DNA from: an uncultured Bacteroidales bacterium
GTDB taxonomy: Bacteria > Bacteroidota > Bacteroidia > Bacteroidales > Paludibacteraceae
Assembly: GCA_944322025.1 (NCBI GenBank)
Contig: CALUOH010000021.1
Coordinates: 1 to 64,000 of the forward strand
Direction: 5' to 3'
Length of the DNA: 64,000 bases
The notes below the pieces were generated by a model. That model saw nothing but the letters and a program-made list of their open reading frames with translations, did no database searches and was not told the origin of the DNA. The position numbers and the translations under genes were made by a program. Position 1 is the stretch's first letter. Each line of letters starts with the position of its first letter. This document shows positions 9,198-17,955 of this stretch, one piece after another.

Positions 9198-9229
9198 TGT
9201 GCGGTGGCGGAGGTGCGCCACGAGTGAAG

Positions 9230-10552
9230 ATGAGAAGAATAAAGGCTATGGACGGACATAAGTTTATGAGAGGAGTGATGAGGGCTGCGGCGGCGGTGTG
9301 CTTCGCGCTGCTGCCGGCGGGCGTGCGGGCGCAGTTCGCGGTGAGCGGTGCGGCGCAGTATGTGATGCTGACGGACGCGGCGACGTACAATGTGGACGCG
9401 CTGGTGATTATCAACGGGATTACGAGCGGGTGCAGCCTGGAGTATACGGGCGGGGGGAGCGTGCGGTGGACGTATACGGTGTGGGGGGAGACGTACAGCA
9501 GTACGCAACAGGGGGTGACTCCGGAGGACGGCGTGCTGTACACGGTGGAGGCCGGGGGAGAGGTGTATGCGGTGAGTGTGGTGGATTATGCGGAGTACAG
9601 GGTTGTGCCGGGGACGCTGACGTGGGAGGAGGATGAGGATGTGAAGTGCCAGACGCTGTATCTGCTGCCGGATGTGGAGGTGCCGGAGATGGGTTATACG
9701 GACAGGAGCGGTGCGCGGAGGGTGCTGCCGAGGGAGTTCCGGCTGACGTATACGGACAGCGCGTGGTCGGAGGATGAGGAGGCGTGGGGCGACGAGGCGA
9801 AGGATGAGGCTGTGACGCTGCCTCAGGAGCGGATAGCGATAGACGCGCCGAAGCGGGATACGCATTTTGTGATAAGGGGTGACCAGTGGGCTGAGCAGAT
9901 GGGGCTGGCGGAGGATTCGATAGTGAGCGACGAGTATGCGGCGATAGCGGTGGAGGGTCACCCGATGGGGACTGTGGTGGAGAGGGCAGGGCTGAACGAG
10001 ATGGACCGTTCGGACGATGCGGATGTGCGGGGGTCGGGTCCGCTGGTGGTGGATTTCGAGTCGCGGGTGAACCCGATAGGGTCGGCGTTTTACGAGTGGT
10101 ATATATGGGATGTGCAGAGTCCGAATAACTATACGCGGTATACGGACCGGGATTTCCAGTATACGTTTGAGGATACGGGGGAGTATTGGGCTAAGCTGGT
10201 GGCGACGAGCGCGGGGTGCGAGTATGTGGATTCGGTGTCGGTGCGGGTGCTGGAGTCGATGATAGATGTGCCGAATGTGTTTACGCCGAACGGTGACGGG
10301 ATTAATGACGAGTTCAGAGTGGCGTACCGTTCGCTGGCTACGTACAGGATAGTAATCAAGAACCGGTGGGGTAGGACTGTGTATGTGGGTGATGACCCGA
10401 GCAGGGGCTGGGACGGGCGCATAGGTGGGGCGCAGGCGGCTGACGGGACGTATTATTATGTGATTTTCGCTACGGGGACTGATGTGGATGAGGACGGGCG
10501 GCCGGTGAGGTATAAGCTGTCGGGGGACATCAACCTGCTGCGCGGGCTGTGA
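9230..10552 (+). CDS. Secreted PKD protein with type B (CHU_C/gliding) sorting domain
   Basis: The start at 9230 (440 residues) is chosen because the promoter lies over the earlier ATG at 9167; ATGs at 9248 and 9266 also remain possible. A signal peptide precedes AQFAVSG. The middle is acidic and unrecognised (about 30-250). A PKD-like segment follows (about 265-340, DTGEYWAKLVATSAGC). The C-terminus carries the gliding-motility/CHU_C signature: VPNVFTPNGDGINDEF, NRWGRTVY, and a final ADGTYYYVIFATG with GDINLLR. In T9SS-bearing Bacteroidota this domain directs export across the outer membrane. Codons end strongly in G. Confidence 0.82.
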   Translation: MRRIKAMDGHKFMRGVMRAAAAVCFALLPAGVRAQFAVSGAAQYVMLTDAATYNVDALVIINGITSGCSLEYTGGGSVRWTYTVWGETYSSTQQGVTPEDGVLYTVEAGGEVYAVSVVDYAEYRVVPGTLTWEEDEDVKCQTLYLLPDVEVPEMGYTDRSGARRVLPREFRLTYTDSAWSEDEEAWGDEAKDEAVTLPQERIAIDAPKRDTHFVIRGDQWAEQMGLAEDSIVSDEYAAIAVEGHPMGTVVERAGLNEMDRSDDADVRGSGPLVVDFESRVNPIGSAFYEWYIWDVQSPNNYTRYTDRDFQYTFEDTGEYWAKLVATSAGCEYVDSVSVRVLESMIDVPNVFTPNGDGINDEFRVAYRSLATYRIVIKNRWGRTVYVGDDPSRGWDGRIGGAQAADGTYYYVIFATGTDVDEDGRPVRYKLSGDINLLRGL

Positions 10553-10699
10553 GGCGAGGAGGCCGCCGAGGAGGAGATGCGGCACGGTCGGCGGGATGTG
10601 CGGCGGAGTGACGTTGTGAGGCGGGGTGCGGCTGTACGGCATTGCTGCGGAGGAGGCGGGTGAGTTGCCGGAGGCAGTGGATGACATTAAGGAATAAAG

Positions 10700-10745
10700 A
10701 GGCGGGGCATGGGCGCATGTGGGGATGTGCGTCCATGCCCCGCCT
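10700..10745. terminator. Terminator between convergent genes
   Basis: Long GC-rich inverted repeat (10700-10718 with about 10727-10745, few mismatches) lying between the plus-strand sorting-domain gene and the minus-strand lipoprotein gene. No long T-run follows. Confidence 0.55.
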
Positions 10746-10779
10746 GTGTTTGCGGTGCGGGGGAGGGGGTGCGCCTCGG

Positions 10780-11118
10780 TCAGAGGGCGCGGCTGCTGAT
10801 GATGTCGATGAGCTGATAGGGCATGCCGAAGCCGCACTGGTATGTCTCGCCCGTAAACCGGAAGTGCAGGCGTATCTTCTGCCCGTCTTTGTGCAGCTCG
10901 GAGGGGATTTCCTCGCTGTACAGCTCGGTGTATTCTTTCCCGTCGATGTCGGAGATGATGGGCTTGTCGCTCCGGATGATGTAGTAGGGGCATTCGCCGG
11001 GCGACAGGGCGGTGATTTCCGCAGTGATTTCGTACGTGCCGTCGGGCAGGGCGTTGTAGTTCTGTTCGCACGCCGCGAGAAGAAGCGGCAGCAGCGCGAG
11101 GATGATGAGTTTCTTCAT
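10780..11118 (-). CDS. Small lipoprotein of unknown function
   Basis: The 112-residue protein has a classic lipoprotein signal (MKKLIILALLPLLLAAC, lipidated Cys about residue 17). A beta-rich domain of about 90 residues follows with the pattern DGTYEITAEI, KIRLHFRF and YQCGFGMPYQLI. I do not recognise the family. It stands alone between two terminator-like structures, with a weak promoter upstream, so it is probably a single-gene unit. Two further cysteines could form a disulfide in the periplasm. Confidence 0.72.
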   Translation of the reverse strand: MKKLIILALLPLLLAACEQNYNALPDGTYEITAEITALSPGECPYYIIRSDKPIISDIDGKEYTELYSEEIPSELHKDGQKIRLHFRFTGETYQCGFGMPYQLIDIISSRAL

Positions 11119-11178
11119 AGCTTTATTTTTTATAGATTACGATTGTATTGCCCAGAGTTGGTGTGTGATTTCACGGGA

Positions 11179-11211
11179 TAAAGGTAGTGAGATTTTTTTA
11201 AGCCGTGCAAG
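11179..11211 (-). promoter_or_regulatory. Possible promoter of the small lipoprotein
   Basis: Minus strand CTTG (11211-11208), 21 bases, TACCTTTA (11186-11179). It is a weaker match than the other promoters listed. Confidence 0.4.
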
Positions 11212-11324
11212 TGAATGGGCAGAAAATGCGGATATTTTTTTTGTGGGTGTTGTGTGGAGTGTTTGTGGTGGTGTGAGTGTGCGCGGCTTTGCCCGTCCAT
11301 GTCACGGGGGAGGGGCGTGGCGGC

Positions 11325-11933
11325 TCAGGCGAGGGTGCGGAACTCGTAGCCCTGACTTTTGAGCCACAGGATGCTCGGCTCTAAGGCGGTGAACATGTTT
11401 TTGGCGGCTTTCCTGGAGTCGTGGAATACGATGATGGAGCCGTTGCGGGAGTAGCGGCGCACTATGGCGGCGCACTTTTCGGGGGCGAGGCGGGCGTTGT
11501 AGTCGCGGGTGATGACGTCCCACATTATGACGGTGAAGCGGCGTTTGAGCATACGCAGCTGGCGGAGGCTGATGCGGCCGTAGGGTGGGCGGAAGAGGGG
11601 GCTGCGGATGAGGCTGTCGGCGGTCATGATGTCACGGAGGTATTCGTCGGCGGAGTAGCTGAAGCCGCGCAGGTGGTGCATGGTGTGGTTGCCTACGGCG
11701 TGGCCGCGACGGCGGAGTTCGTCGAAGAGGGCGGGGTGTTTGCGCACGTTGTCGCCGACGCAGAAGAAAGTGGCCTTTACTCCGTGTTTGTCCAGAATGT
11801 CGAGCAGGCGAGGGGTGGTGTCGGGGCAGGGGCCGTCGTCGAATGTGAGATATACGCATTTTGGTGTGCGCGGCAGCCGCCATTTGGCTCTCCATATCCT
11901 GCGCAGTATGAAGGGTGGTTGTTCTATGAACAT
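11325..11933 (-). CDS. Polysaccharide deacetylase (NodB-type, CE4)
   Basis: The 202-residue protein shows the CE4 motifs in order: TFDDGP (metal Asp and catalytic base), GNHTMHH (metal-binding His pair), RPPYG, and IVFHD near the C-terminus. Family members remove N-acetyl groups from GlcNAc in peptidoglycan or surface polysaccharides. There is no clear signal peptide, so it may act in the cytosol or be held at the membrane by its hydrophobic N-terminus (FIEQPPFILRRIW). It lies 114 bases downstream of the DUF2723 gene on the same strand, with a hairpin between them. Confidence 0.9.
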   Translation of the reverse strand: MFIEQPPFILRRIWRAKWRLPRTPKCVYLTFDDGPCPDTTPRLLDILDKHGVKATFFCVGDNVRKHPALFDELRRRGHAVGNHTMHHLRGFSYSADEYLRDIMTADSLIRSPLFRPPYGRISLRQLRMLKRRFTVIMWDVITRDYNARLAPEKCAAIVRRYSRNGSIIVFHDSRKAAKNMFTALEPSILWLKSQGYEFRTLA

Positions 11934-11999
11934 AGTTTAATAAGATGCTTCCTTGAATGGGTTTTCCTTTATGATAAATTTCACGTCCGCAGTCGCGCC

Positions 12000-12035
12000 C
12001 TACCCGCCGCACGGACATCCTCCGGCGGCGGGTAG
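12000..12035. terminator. Hairpin after the DUF2723 gene
   Basis: Perfect 11-base GC-rich inverted repeat (12000-12010 with 12025-12035) between the DUF2723 stop and the deacetylase start. There is no T-run, so it may attenuate and not fully terminate. Confidence 0.4.
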
Positions 12036-12047
12036 GGGCGGCGGAGA

Positions 12048-15000
12048 CTATCTGCCGAGCAGAGGGGCGTATTTCTGCATGGCTTCATCGAGCTGTCCGG
12101 CTATGCCGGAGTTTGCGCGGCGGGCGCACTTCCGGAGTTCTTGCATGATTGCCAAGCTGTTGCCCAAGCCCATTTCGGGCGATACGCGTTTCTGCTTGCC
12201 GTGCGGGAGTGAGAGATACCACTCTGCCCGCTGGTCGCAGTCGGTGAAGAGGCTGACGAGTATGGAGTCGGCTGCGGCCGTCTCGCCGAGGGCGTAGTAT
12301 GTGTCAATCATGCCCTTGGCAGACCAATAGTCGAACGGCACGGCGCGGGCCGGTATTTCGCCGAGTGACTTGTCAAGCACCCGCTTGGCCTCAGCGGTCT
12401 TGCCCTCGTGCAGGAGCGCGGCGGCCAGTTCGTTCATGACCATGCGCAGTGAGCGGAGAGAGCGGGAGTGGGACTCGTCCATATAGACAGACGGTATTTT
12501 CGCGTTGCCGAAGGCGAAACGCTCCATGACGTTGCGGTACATGGTTTCGGTGTCCACGCCTCTCCTGCGCGACGGGTCAAGCGGCACGATGCGCTGTGTC
12601 ATGCCTTCGAGGCGGAGATAGTCGCTCACGTCGGGGTAGAATGACTGGCCGACAGTGGTGGCGATGTACATGGGGCGTTCCCAGTTGTTGCTGTACAGCA
12701 TTTCGAGGAACATAATCTGCGACTTGCTTATGATGTTGCCGTTGAGGCGGATGTACATGGTGTCGGCTATCAGCCCGCGGTCCTCTTCTGGCACAGTGCC
12801 TGTGCGGATGACCTGCTCCTTGTCAATGGGCAGTGTCAGAGTGCGGGAGAAGAAGTAGCCTGTGCCGTTCTCGTCGATGATGCGTTCGTCGCGCAGCAGC
12901 TTGAGCGCGAGGCCGAGGTCCATCTGTCCGCCGAACTGCGGGTGCTCAATGACATTTGCGAAGTCGAGATGCCCGGAGGCGTAGTCCTTCGGCTGCCACG
13001 ATATGGGCAGAGGGGCGGACTCGTATGCTCCGCGCTTCATCTGGTCTATGTACCAGTCGGTCGCGAGGTATTGCAGGTTGCATGCGCGGATGTCGGTGCG
13101 GTTGCCTTCTACCTCCTGATTGAACCATACGCAGAAGGTGTCGTTGTCGCCGTTGCAGAAGTATATGGCGTTCTCGTCGCACGAGTTGAGATAGTCGTTG
13201 CCGAGGTCGCGCGCGAGAGTGCGGTGCGAGCGGTCGTGGTCATCCCAGTTCTGCTGAGCCATGAGAGCCGGTATGCCGAGGCAGAGCAGCGATATGGCGA
13301 CGGCTGCCACTGTGCGCGGGACGAACCTTTTCACGAGGTCATAGAAGAACATCACGCCGAGGCCTATCCAGATGGAGAAGGCGTAGAACGAGCCCGCGTA
13401 TGCGTAGTCGCGTTCGCGCGGCTGGTAGGGGGTCTGGTTCAGGTAGACCACTATGGCAAGCCCCGTCATGAAGAAGAGCGCCATGACCACCCAGAAGTTG
13501 AGTATGCCGCTGCGCTTCGACATCAGTTGCCACAGCAGGCCGAGGAGGCCGAGCAGCAGCGGGAGCATGAAGTAGACGTTGTGCCCACGGTTGTTGCGGT
13601 AGCTGTCCGGCAGCTTCGACTGGTCGCCGTAGAGCGCGCTGTCGATGGCCGGTATGCCCGTAATCCAGTTGCCTTTGTCTATCTCGCCGTTGCCCTGAAA
13701 GTCGTTCTGGCGGCCGGAGAAGTTCCACATGAAGTATCGCCAGTACATGTGGTTCACCTGATAGGAGAAGAAGAAGCGCAGGTTCTCGCCGAATGTCGGC
13801 ATGACGCGCTGCTCCTGCCGTCCGCAGACATCGACGGTGTACTGCTTGCCTTTCACCTTTCCACACTCCTCATACACCTTGACGTGCGAGGGGTCTGACG
13901 AGTACATGCGCGGGAAGAGCATCTCGAAGCGCGGGTCAACCTTCGCCCCCTTTATCCGCCGTCCGGCACTGATGTAGCGGTCCTTCTCGCCCTCGCTCTC
14001 CTTGACTTTGCGTTGCCAAATGGTGCTGCCTTCGATGATGATGGGCTTGCACATGTTGCCCTCTACCTCATAGACGCGCGGGGCAGAGTAGAGCGGACCG
14101 TAGAAGAGAGGGTTGTCGCCGTACTGTTCGCGGTTGAGGTATGACTGCAGCGCGAACACATCCTCCGGCGACTGCTGGTCCATCGGCGTGTTTGCCATGG
14201 AGCGCACCACTATCATGGTGTACGACGAGTAGCCAATCAGCATCACCGTCATGCAGAGCGTCACGGTGTTGAGCAGCTGCCGGTTGAGCTCTTTCTTCGT
14301 GAACAGGAACAGTGCGAGGACTACCGATATGACGATGCCGAGCCAGACGCTGTCGCCCAAGAAGGGTATGCCGAGGATGATGACCGCGAGGAGGAATGCG
14401 ATGCGCATCACCGTGCCGTTCTTCCCCGCCTGTGTCTCATATATGGCCCAGATGAGCGTTGCCGCAGCGACGGCTATATAGACCGCCAGCCCGGTGTTGA
14501 AGCCGCAGCCCAGCCCGTTGACGAAGAGCAGTTCAAAGCGGCCCGCCACCTTGACAAATCCCGGTATCATGCCGTACAGCACCGCCGCGAGTATCAGCAA
14601 CGAGGCTATTATTGCCCCTATGGTGTTACGCGTGTTTACCGTGTATTTCTTGAAATAGAAGAGCAGCACGAGGGCGGGTATCGAGAGCAGGTTCAGCAGG
14701 TGTACGCCGATGCTCAGCCCCATCAGATAGGAGATGAGTATGAGCCAGCGCGTTGCCGTGGGGCTGTCGGCCTGGTCCTCCCATTTCAGCATGCACCAGA
14801 AGACCAGCGCGGTGAAGAGCGACGAGTATGCGTAGACCTCCCCCTCCACGGCCGAAAACCAGAACGTGTCGGAGAATGTGTAGGCCAGTGCGCCCACTGT
14901 CCCCGCGCCGAGTATGGCGATGCCCTGCGGCACTGTGATTTCCCTCCCCCCGCTTGTGACTATGCGGCGTGCTATGTGGGTGATGGACCAGAAGAGCAGC

Positions 15001-15272
15001 AGTATGGTGAACGCGCTGCACAGTGCCGACATGGCGTTGACCATGACGGCCACATGCGCCGGGTCGGAGGCGAACAGTGAGAAGAGCCTGCCCGTGAGCA
15101 TGAAGAACGGTGCTCCGGGCGGGTGTCCCACTTCCAGCCGGTAGGCCGATGCGATAAATTCGCCACAGTCCCATAGCGAGCCGGTTGGCTCAATGGTCAT
15201 AAGATAGACGGCGGCCGCCACTGCAAATACAGCCCATCCTGCCACCGTGTCGTAGAGTTTGAAACGTTTCAT
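12048..15272 (-). CDS. DUF2723 multi-spanning protein (glycosyltransferase-like, GT-C fold)
   Basis: The 1074-residue protein starts inside a membrane helix (about 11-27), then EPTGSLWDCGEFIASAYRL and VGHPPGAPFF, the hallmark of DUF2723. The acidic Asp-Glu pair in the first loop is typical of GT-C enzymes that use lipid-linked sugars. About a dozen helices fill residues 10-370 and 560-700. The C-terminal third is soluble with TPR-like helices. Family relatives include the eukaryotic TMEM260 O-mannosyltransferase, so protein O-glycosylation is a reasonable but unproven role. It follows nadB on the same strand. Confidence 0.82.
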   Translation of the reverse strand: MKRFKLYDTVAGWAVFAVAAAVYLMTIEPTGSLWDCGEFIASAYRLEVGHPPGAPFFMLTGRLFSLFASDPAHVAVMVNAMSALCSAFTILLLFWSITHIARRIVTSGGREITVPQGIAILGAGTVGALAYTFSDTFWFSAVEGEVYAYSSLFTALVFWCMLKWEDQADSPTATRWLILISYLMGLSIGVHLLNLLSIPALVLLFYFKKYTVNTRNTIGAIIASLLILAAVLYGMIPGFVKVAGRFELLFVNGLGCGFNTGLAVYIAVAAATLIWAIYETQAGKNGTVMRIAFLLAVIILGIPFLGDSVWLGIVISVVLALFLFTKKELNRQLLNTVTLCMTVMLIGYSSYTMIVVRSMANTPMDQQSPEDVFALQSYLNREQYGDNPLFYGPLYSAPRVYEVEGNMCKPIIIEGSTIWQRKVKESEGEKDRYISAGRRIKGAKVDPRFEMLFPRMYSSDPSHVKVYEECGKVKGKQYTVDVCGRQEQRVMPTFGENLRFFFSYQVNHMYWRYFMWNFSGRQNDFQGNGEIDKGNWITGIPAIDSALYGDQSKLPDSYRNNRGHNVYFMLPLLLGLLGLLWQLMSKRSGILNFWVVMALFFMTGLAIVVYLNQTPYQPRERDYAYAGSFYAFSIWIGLGVMFFYDLVKRFVPRTVAAVAISLLCLGIPALMAQQNWDDHDRSHRTLARDLGNDYLNSCDENAIYFCNGDNDTFCVWFNQEVEGNRTDIRACNLQYLATDWYIDQMKRGAYESAPLPISWQPKDYASGHLDFANVIEHPQFGGQMDLGLALKLLRDERIIDENGTGYFFSRTLTLPIDKEQVIRTGTVPEEDRGLIADTMYIRLNGNIISKSQIMFLEMLYSNNWERPMYIATTVGQSFYPDVSDYLRLEGMTQRIVPLDPSRRRGVDTETMYRNVMERFAFGNAKIPSVYMDESHSRSLRSLRMVMNELAAALLHEGKTAEAKRVLDKSLGEIPARAVPFDYWSAKGMIDTYYALGETAAADSILVSLFTDCDQRAEWYLSLPHGKQKRVSPEMGLGNSLAIMQELRKCARRANSGIAGQLDEAMQKYAPLLGR

Positions 15273-15309
15273 TTACCCCTTTGGTCTTTGTCTGTTAATC
15301 TTTTCCTGC

Positions 15310-15349
15310 CGATGTGCCCCGTTGCCCCAATTCCGGGCGCGGCACATCG
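15310..15349 (-). terminator. Possible terminator of nadB
   Basis: Nine-base perfect inverted repeat (15310-15318 with 15341-15349) with a GC-rich inner part, in the 99-base gap between nadB and the DUF2723 gene. Confidence 0.35.
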
Positions 15350-15371
15350 CGTGCCGTGGATGCCGCACCAC

Positions 15372-16967
15372 TCACTGGCGGCCGCTCTGCTCCGCCCTCT
15401 CTTCTTTTCGCGGATAGTCTATCGTGTAGTGCAGCCCCCGGCTCTCCTTGCGCGCCGTGGCCTGCTTGATGATGAGGTATGCCACCGAGATGCAGTTGCG
15501 CAGTTCGCAGATGTCGCGGCTCACGGTCGAGCGGTCGAAAAGGCTCTCCGTCTCGCGGAACAGTATCTCGAGCCGCGCCTTTGCCCTTTGCAGACGGAGG
15601 TCGGAGCGCACTATGCCCACATACGAGCTCATGATTTGCTGCACCTCTTTGAGGCTTTGCGTGATGAGCACCATCTCCTCCGGCCAGCTTGTCCCCTCGT
15701 CGTCCCATTGCGGTATGTCATTGCGCAGCTCTATGCTGTCGATGCGTGCCATGGCGTGCTGCGCCGCCGCGTCCGCGTAGACTATGGCCTCTATCAGCGA
15801 GTTCGAGGCGAGGCGGTTGGCCCCGTGCAGCCCTGTGCATGAGCATTCGCCCGCCGCGTACAGGCGGTTGATGGAACTCTCCGCGTTCGTGTTCACCGCT
15901 ATGCCCCCGCACAGGTAGTGCGCCGCCGGTGCCACGGGTATATACTGCTTCGTTATGTCTATGCCGTAGGAGAGGCATCTCTCGTATATCATCGGGAAAT
16001 GCTCCCGCGTCTCCTCCGCCGGCTTGTGCGTCACGTCGAGGTACACATGGTCCGTGCCCGCCATCTTCATCTCGTTGTCTATTGCCCTCGCCACTATGTC
16101 CCTCGGAGCGAGCGACCCGCGCGGGTCATACTTCTCCATGAATGCCTCGCCCTTCGTGGTCTTCAGTATCGCGCCGTAGCCGCGCATCGCCTCCGTGATG
16201 AGGAACGACGGCCGCACCCCCGGGTGATAGAACGCCGTAGGGTGGAACTGCACGAACTCCATGTCCCTTATCACGCCCCGTGCGCGGTGCACCATGGCTA
16301 TGCCGTCGCCCGTGGCCACTATCGGGTTCGTCGTCGTAGTGTACACATTGCCTATCCCCCCCGTGGCCAGCATCGTCACCTTGCCGAGGAACGTGATGAT
16401 GTCGTTCGTCTGCGTGTTCAGCGCATACACGCCGTAGCACTCTATGTCCGGCGTGTGGCGGGTCACTATCTGCCCCAGATGGTGCTGCGTGATGATGTCT
16501 ATGGCGAAGTGATGGTCGAACACCTCTATGTTCGGGTGCGCGTTGATGCGCCTGATGAGTGACTGCTGTATCTCCGCCCCCGTCGAGTCCTTGTGGTGAA
16601 GTATGCGGAATTCGCTGTGCCCCCCCTCCCTGTGCAGGTCGAACGAGCCGTCAGGCGCCTTGTCGAAGTCCACGCCCCACTCCAGAAGCTGCCTTATCTG
16701 CGCCGGCGCGTTCATCACCACCTTCTTCACGGCCTCGATGTCGCATATCCCGTCGCCCGCTATCAGCGTGTCCTGTATATGTTTCTCGTAATTGTCTAAT
16801 ACAGTATTGGTTACTGACGATATCCCGCCCTGCGCGAGTGCTGTATTCGCTTCGTCCAAAGTGGTTTTGCATAGTATCGCCACCTTCCCTTTGCCCGCCA
16901 CTTTCAGAGCGAAACTCATGCCGGCAATGCCGCTGCCGACAACGATGAAGTCAAATTTGCGTACCAT
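15372..16967 (-). CDS. nadB: L-aspartate oxidase
   Basis: Starting at 16967 (MVRKFDF, 531 residues) the protein opens directly with the FAD-binding motif VVGSGIAGMSFAL. It then shows ALAQGGISSV, HREGGHSE, the active-site region QFHPTAFYHPG and EAMRGYGA, and PAAHYLCGGIAVN, as in NadB. It oxidises L-aspartate to iminoaspartate, which NadA uses to make quinolinate for NAD. An ATG at 17000 gives 11 extra residues, but it lies in the putative -7 element (TAAATTTG, 17005-16998), so the shorter start is preferred. Length matches the family (about 530-540). Confidence 0.93.
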   Translation of the reverse strand: MVRKFDFIVVGSGIAGMSFALKVAGKGKVAILCKTTLDEANTALAQGGISSVTNTVLDNYEKHIQDTLIAGDGICDIEAVKKVVMNAPAQIRQLLEWGVDFDKAPDGSFDLHREGGHSEFRILHHKDSTGAEIQQSLIRRINAHPNIEVFDHHFAIDIITQHHLGQIVTRHTPDIECYGVYALNTQTNDIITFLGKVTMLATGGIGNVYTTTTNPIVATGDGIAMVHRARGVIRDMEFVQFHPTAFYHPGVRPSFLITEAMRGYGAILKTTKGEAFMEKYDPRGSLAPRDIVARAIDNEMKMAGTDHVYLDVTHKPAEETREHFPMIYERCLSYGIDITKQYIPVAPAAHYLCGGIAVNTNAESSINRLYAAGECSCTGLHGANRLASNSLIEAIVYADAAAQHAMARIDSIELRNDIPQWDDEGTSWPEEMVLITQSLKEVQQIMSSYVGIVRSDLRLQRAKARLEILFRETESLFDRSTVSRDICELRNCISVAYLIIKQATARKESRGLHYTIDYPRKEERAEQSGRQ

Positions 16968-16997
16968 AGTTAATATAATACTTAATAAATAGAGCGG

Positions 16998-17005
16998 CAA
17001 ATTTA
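16998..17005 (-). promoter_or_regulatory. Possible -7 element of nadB
   Basis: TAAATTTG on the minus strand 31 bases upstream of the chosen ATG; no clear -33 element. Confidence 0.35.
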
Positions 17006-17237
17006 CATAAAATCAGCGACATCTGCCGCCTCCGTCCCCATAAAAAACGCGTTGCCCCCTCCAGTCCTCCCCGCGCTGCCCCTGCCTCCTCCCCTCTGCC
17101 GCCTCGTTCTCTTCCTCCATGCGCCCCTCTGTCTGCACATACTGTTGTTGCCCAAAATGTCTATACGCTTTTCTTTCTCCATTGTCAGTGTGTGCTGCTT
17201 CTGCTTGCTAACAGCTTGTGCCATAAAGGTTTTGTCT

Positions 17238-17291
17238 GACCTCCAGTTAGCTTCCCCTTATCCTCCCGCTACCCTCAAGCCAGCGATTCGC
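17238..17291 (-). repeat. Dispersed repeat family 2, copy 1
   Basis: On the minus strand it reads CTTGAGGGTAGCGGGAGGAT, then AAGCTAACTGGAGGT, matching the other two copies near 40450 and 57900. Confidence 0.65.
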
Positions 17292-17477
17292 TCTTAATCG
17301 TTCAATTCGTACATAAAATCGCCAATGTTTGCGCCCTATCGTGTCAGTATTTGTTTTGCACACCGTCCGACCCGTCTCTGCTCCCGCCTCGCGACGCTCT
17401 TTGCCTGTACTTTCAAGTGCCGCGTAACCCCCATAATACGCTTAAATGTTTTTAACTCATTTTCTGCTCTCCAATAG

Positions 17478-17507
17478 TTTCCTGTTATAAATGTTTTTGT
17501 AAATTTG
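17478..17507 (+). promoter_or_regulatory. Possible promoter with a long leader
   Basis: TAAATTTG at 17500-17507 with only TTTC-like bases at the -33 position. If used, the following gene has a leader of about 440 bases. Confidence 0.35.
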
Positions 17508-17955
17508 CATATCACGGTCAGATTACTGTGTGTCGGTCCGCCTGTTTAAAGTTTTTTCTTGAAAGAATAAAAACGGCGGCGCGGTCGGCATATAGATAGA
17601 GTGTTAATTTAAGAAATGCGTCTGGTGAGCCTTTCCCCGCAGCGGCGGCACGGCGGGCTCTCCTAAACGGTTGGACAGCATACTTATTAGCGGCGCACCG
17701 CTGTGGCTTGATGTAGAGAGGTCTCTTGCAGTGTGTTAAGTTAAAAGCGTCCTCATATCCGTGGTGGCGCGTTTCTGTTTAAGGATTGGCGCGGAGCGCT
17801 CTCCCGCCTCTGTATACACCCTGTCCGGTCTCTCGTCCGTAGGGCGTGCGGCATGCTTTCTGTGAGTCTCCGCGCTCTCTCGGCTGGAGTTCCCGGCGGT
17901 GCGGTTGCTCCGTCGGCTGATAATATTGATTTGGATAAGATAAAATTTTAATACT

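Larger units (their letters stand above)
8863..9229. other. Intergenic region between divergent genes, with two repeat copies
   Basis: It holds the coaX promoter (minus), two copies of dispersed repeat family 1, and the plus-strand promoter of the next gene. Outside these signals the plus strand is strikingly G-rich and I see no gene. Confidence 0.6.
17006..17955. other. Long gene-free interval
   Basis: About 950 bases without a supportable gene. It contains one copy of dispersed repeat family 2, a promoter-like site near 17500 on the plus strand, and GC-rich small hairpins (for example AGCGG-CGCA-CCGCT near 17680). The last 450 bases could be the leader of the outer membrane protein gene that follows. 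I recognise no RNA family. Confidence 0.5.

Noticed and set aside
8846..11071. Open frame of 741 codons on the minus strand across two genes
   Set aside because: Its translation is a meaningless run rich in Arg, His and Pro. It exists because the region is G-rich on the plus strand, lies opposite the sorting-domain gene and the lipoprotein, and has no signal or domain.
11000..15500. Change in GC skew considered as a replication origin or terminus
   Set aside because: The sign changes again at least twice within the window and there is no dnaA, dif-like site or DnaA-box cluster, so a single replication switch does not explain it.
17000..17002. ATG at 17000 as the start of nadB
   Set aside because: It adds 11 residues before the conserved FAD motif and overlaps the putative -7 element; the ATG at 16967 fits the family better.
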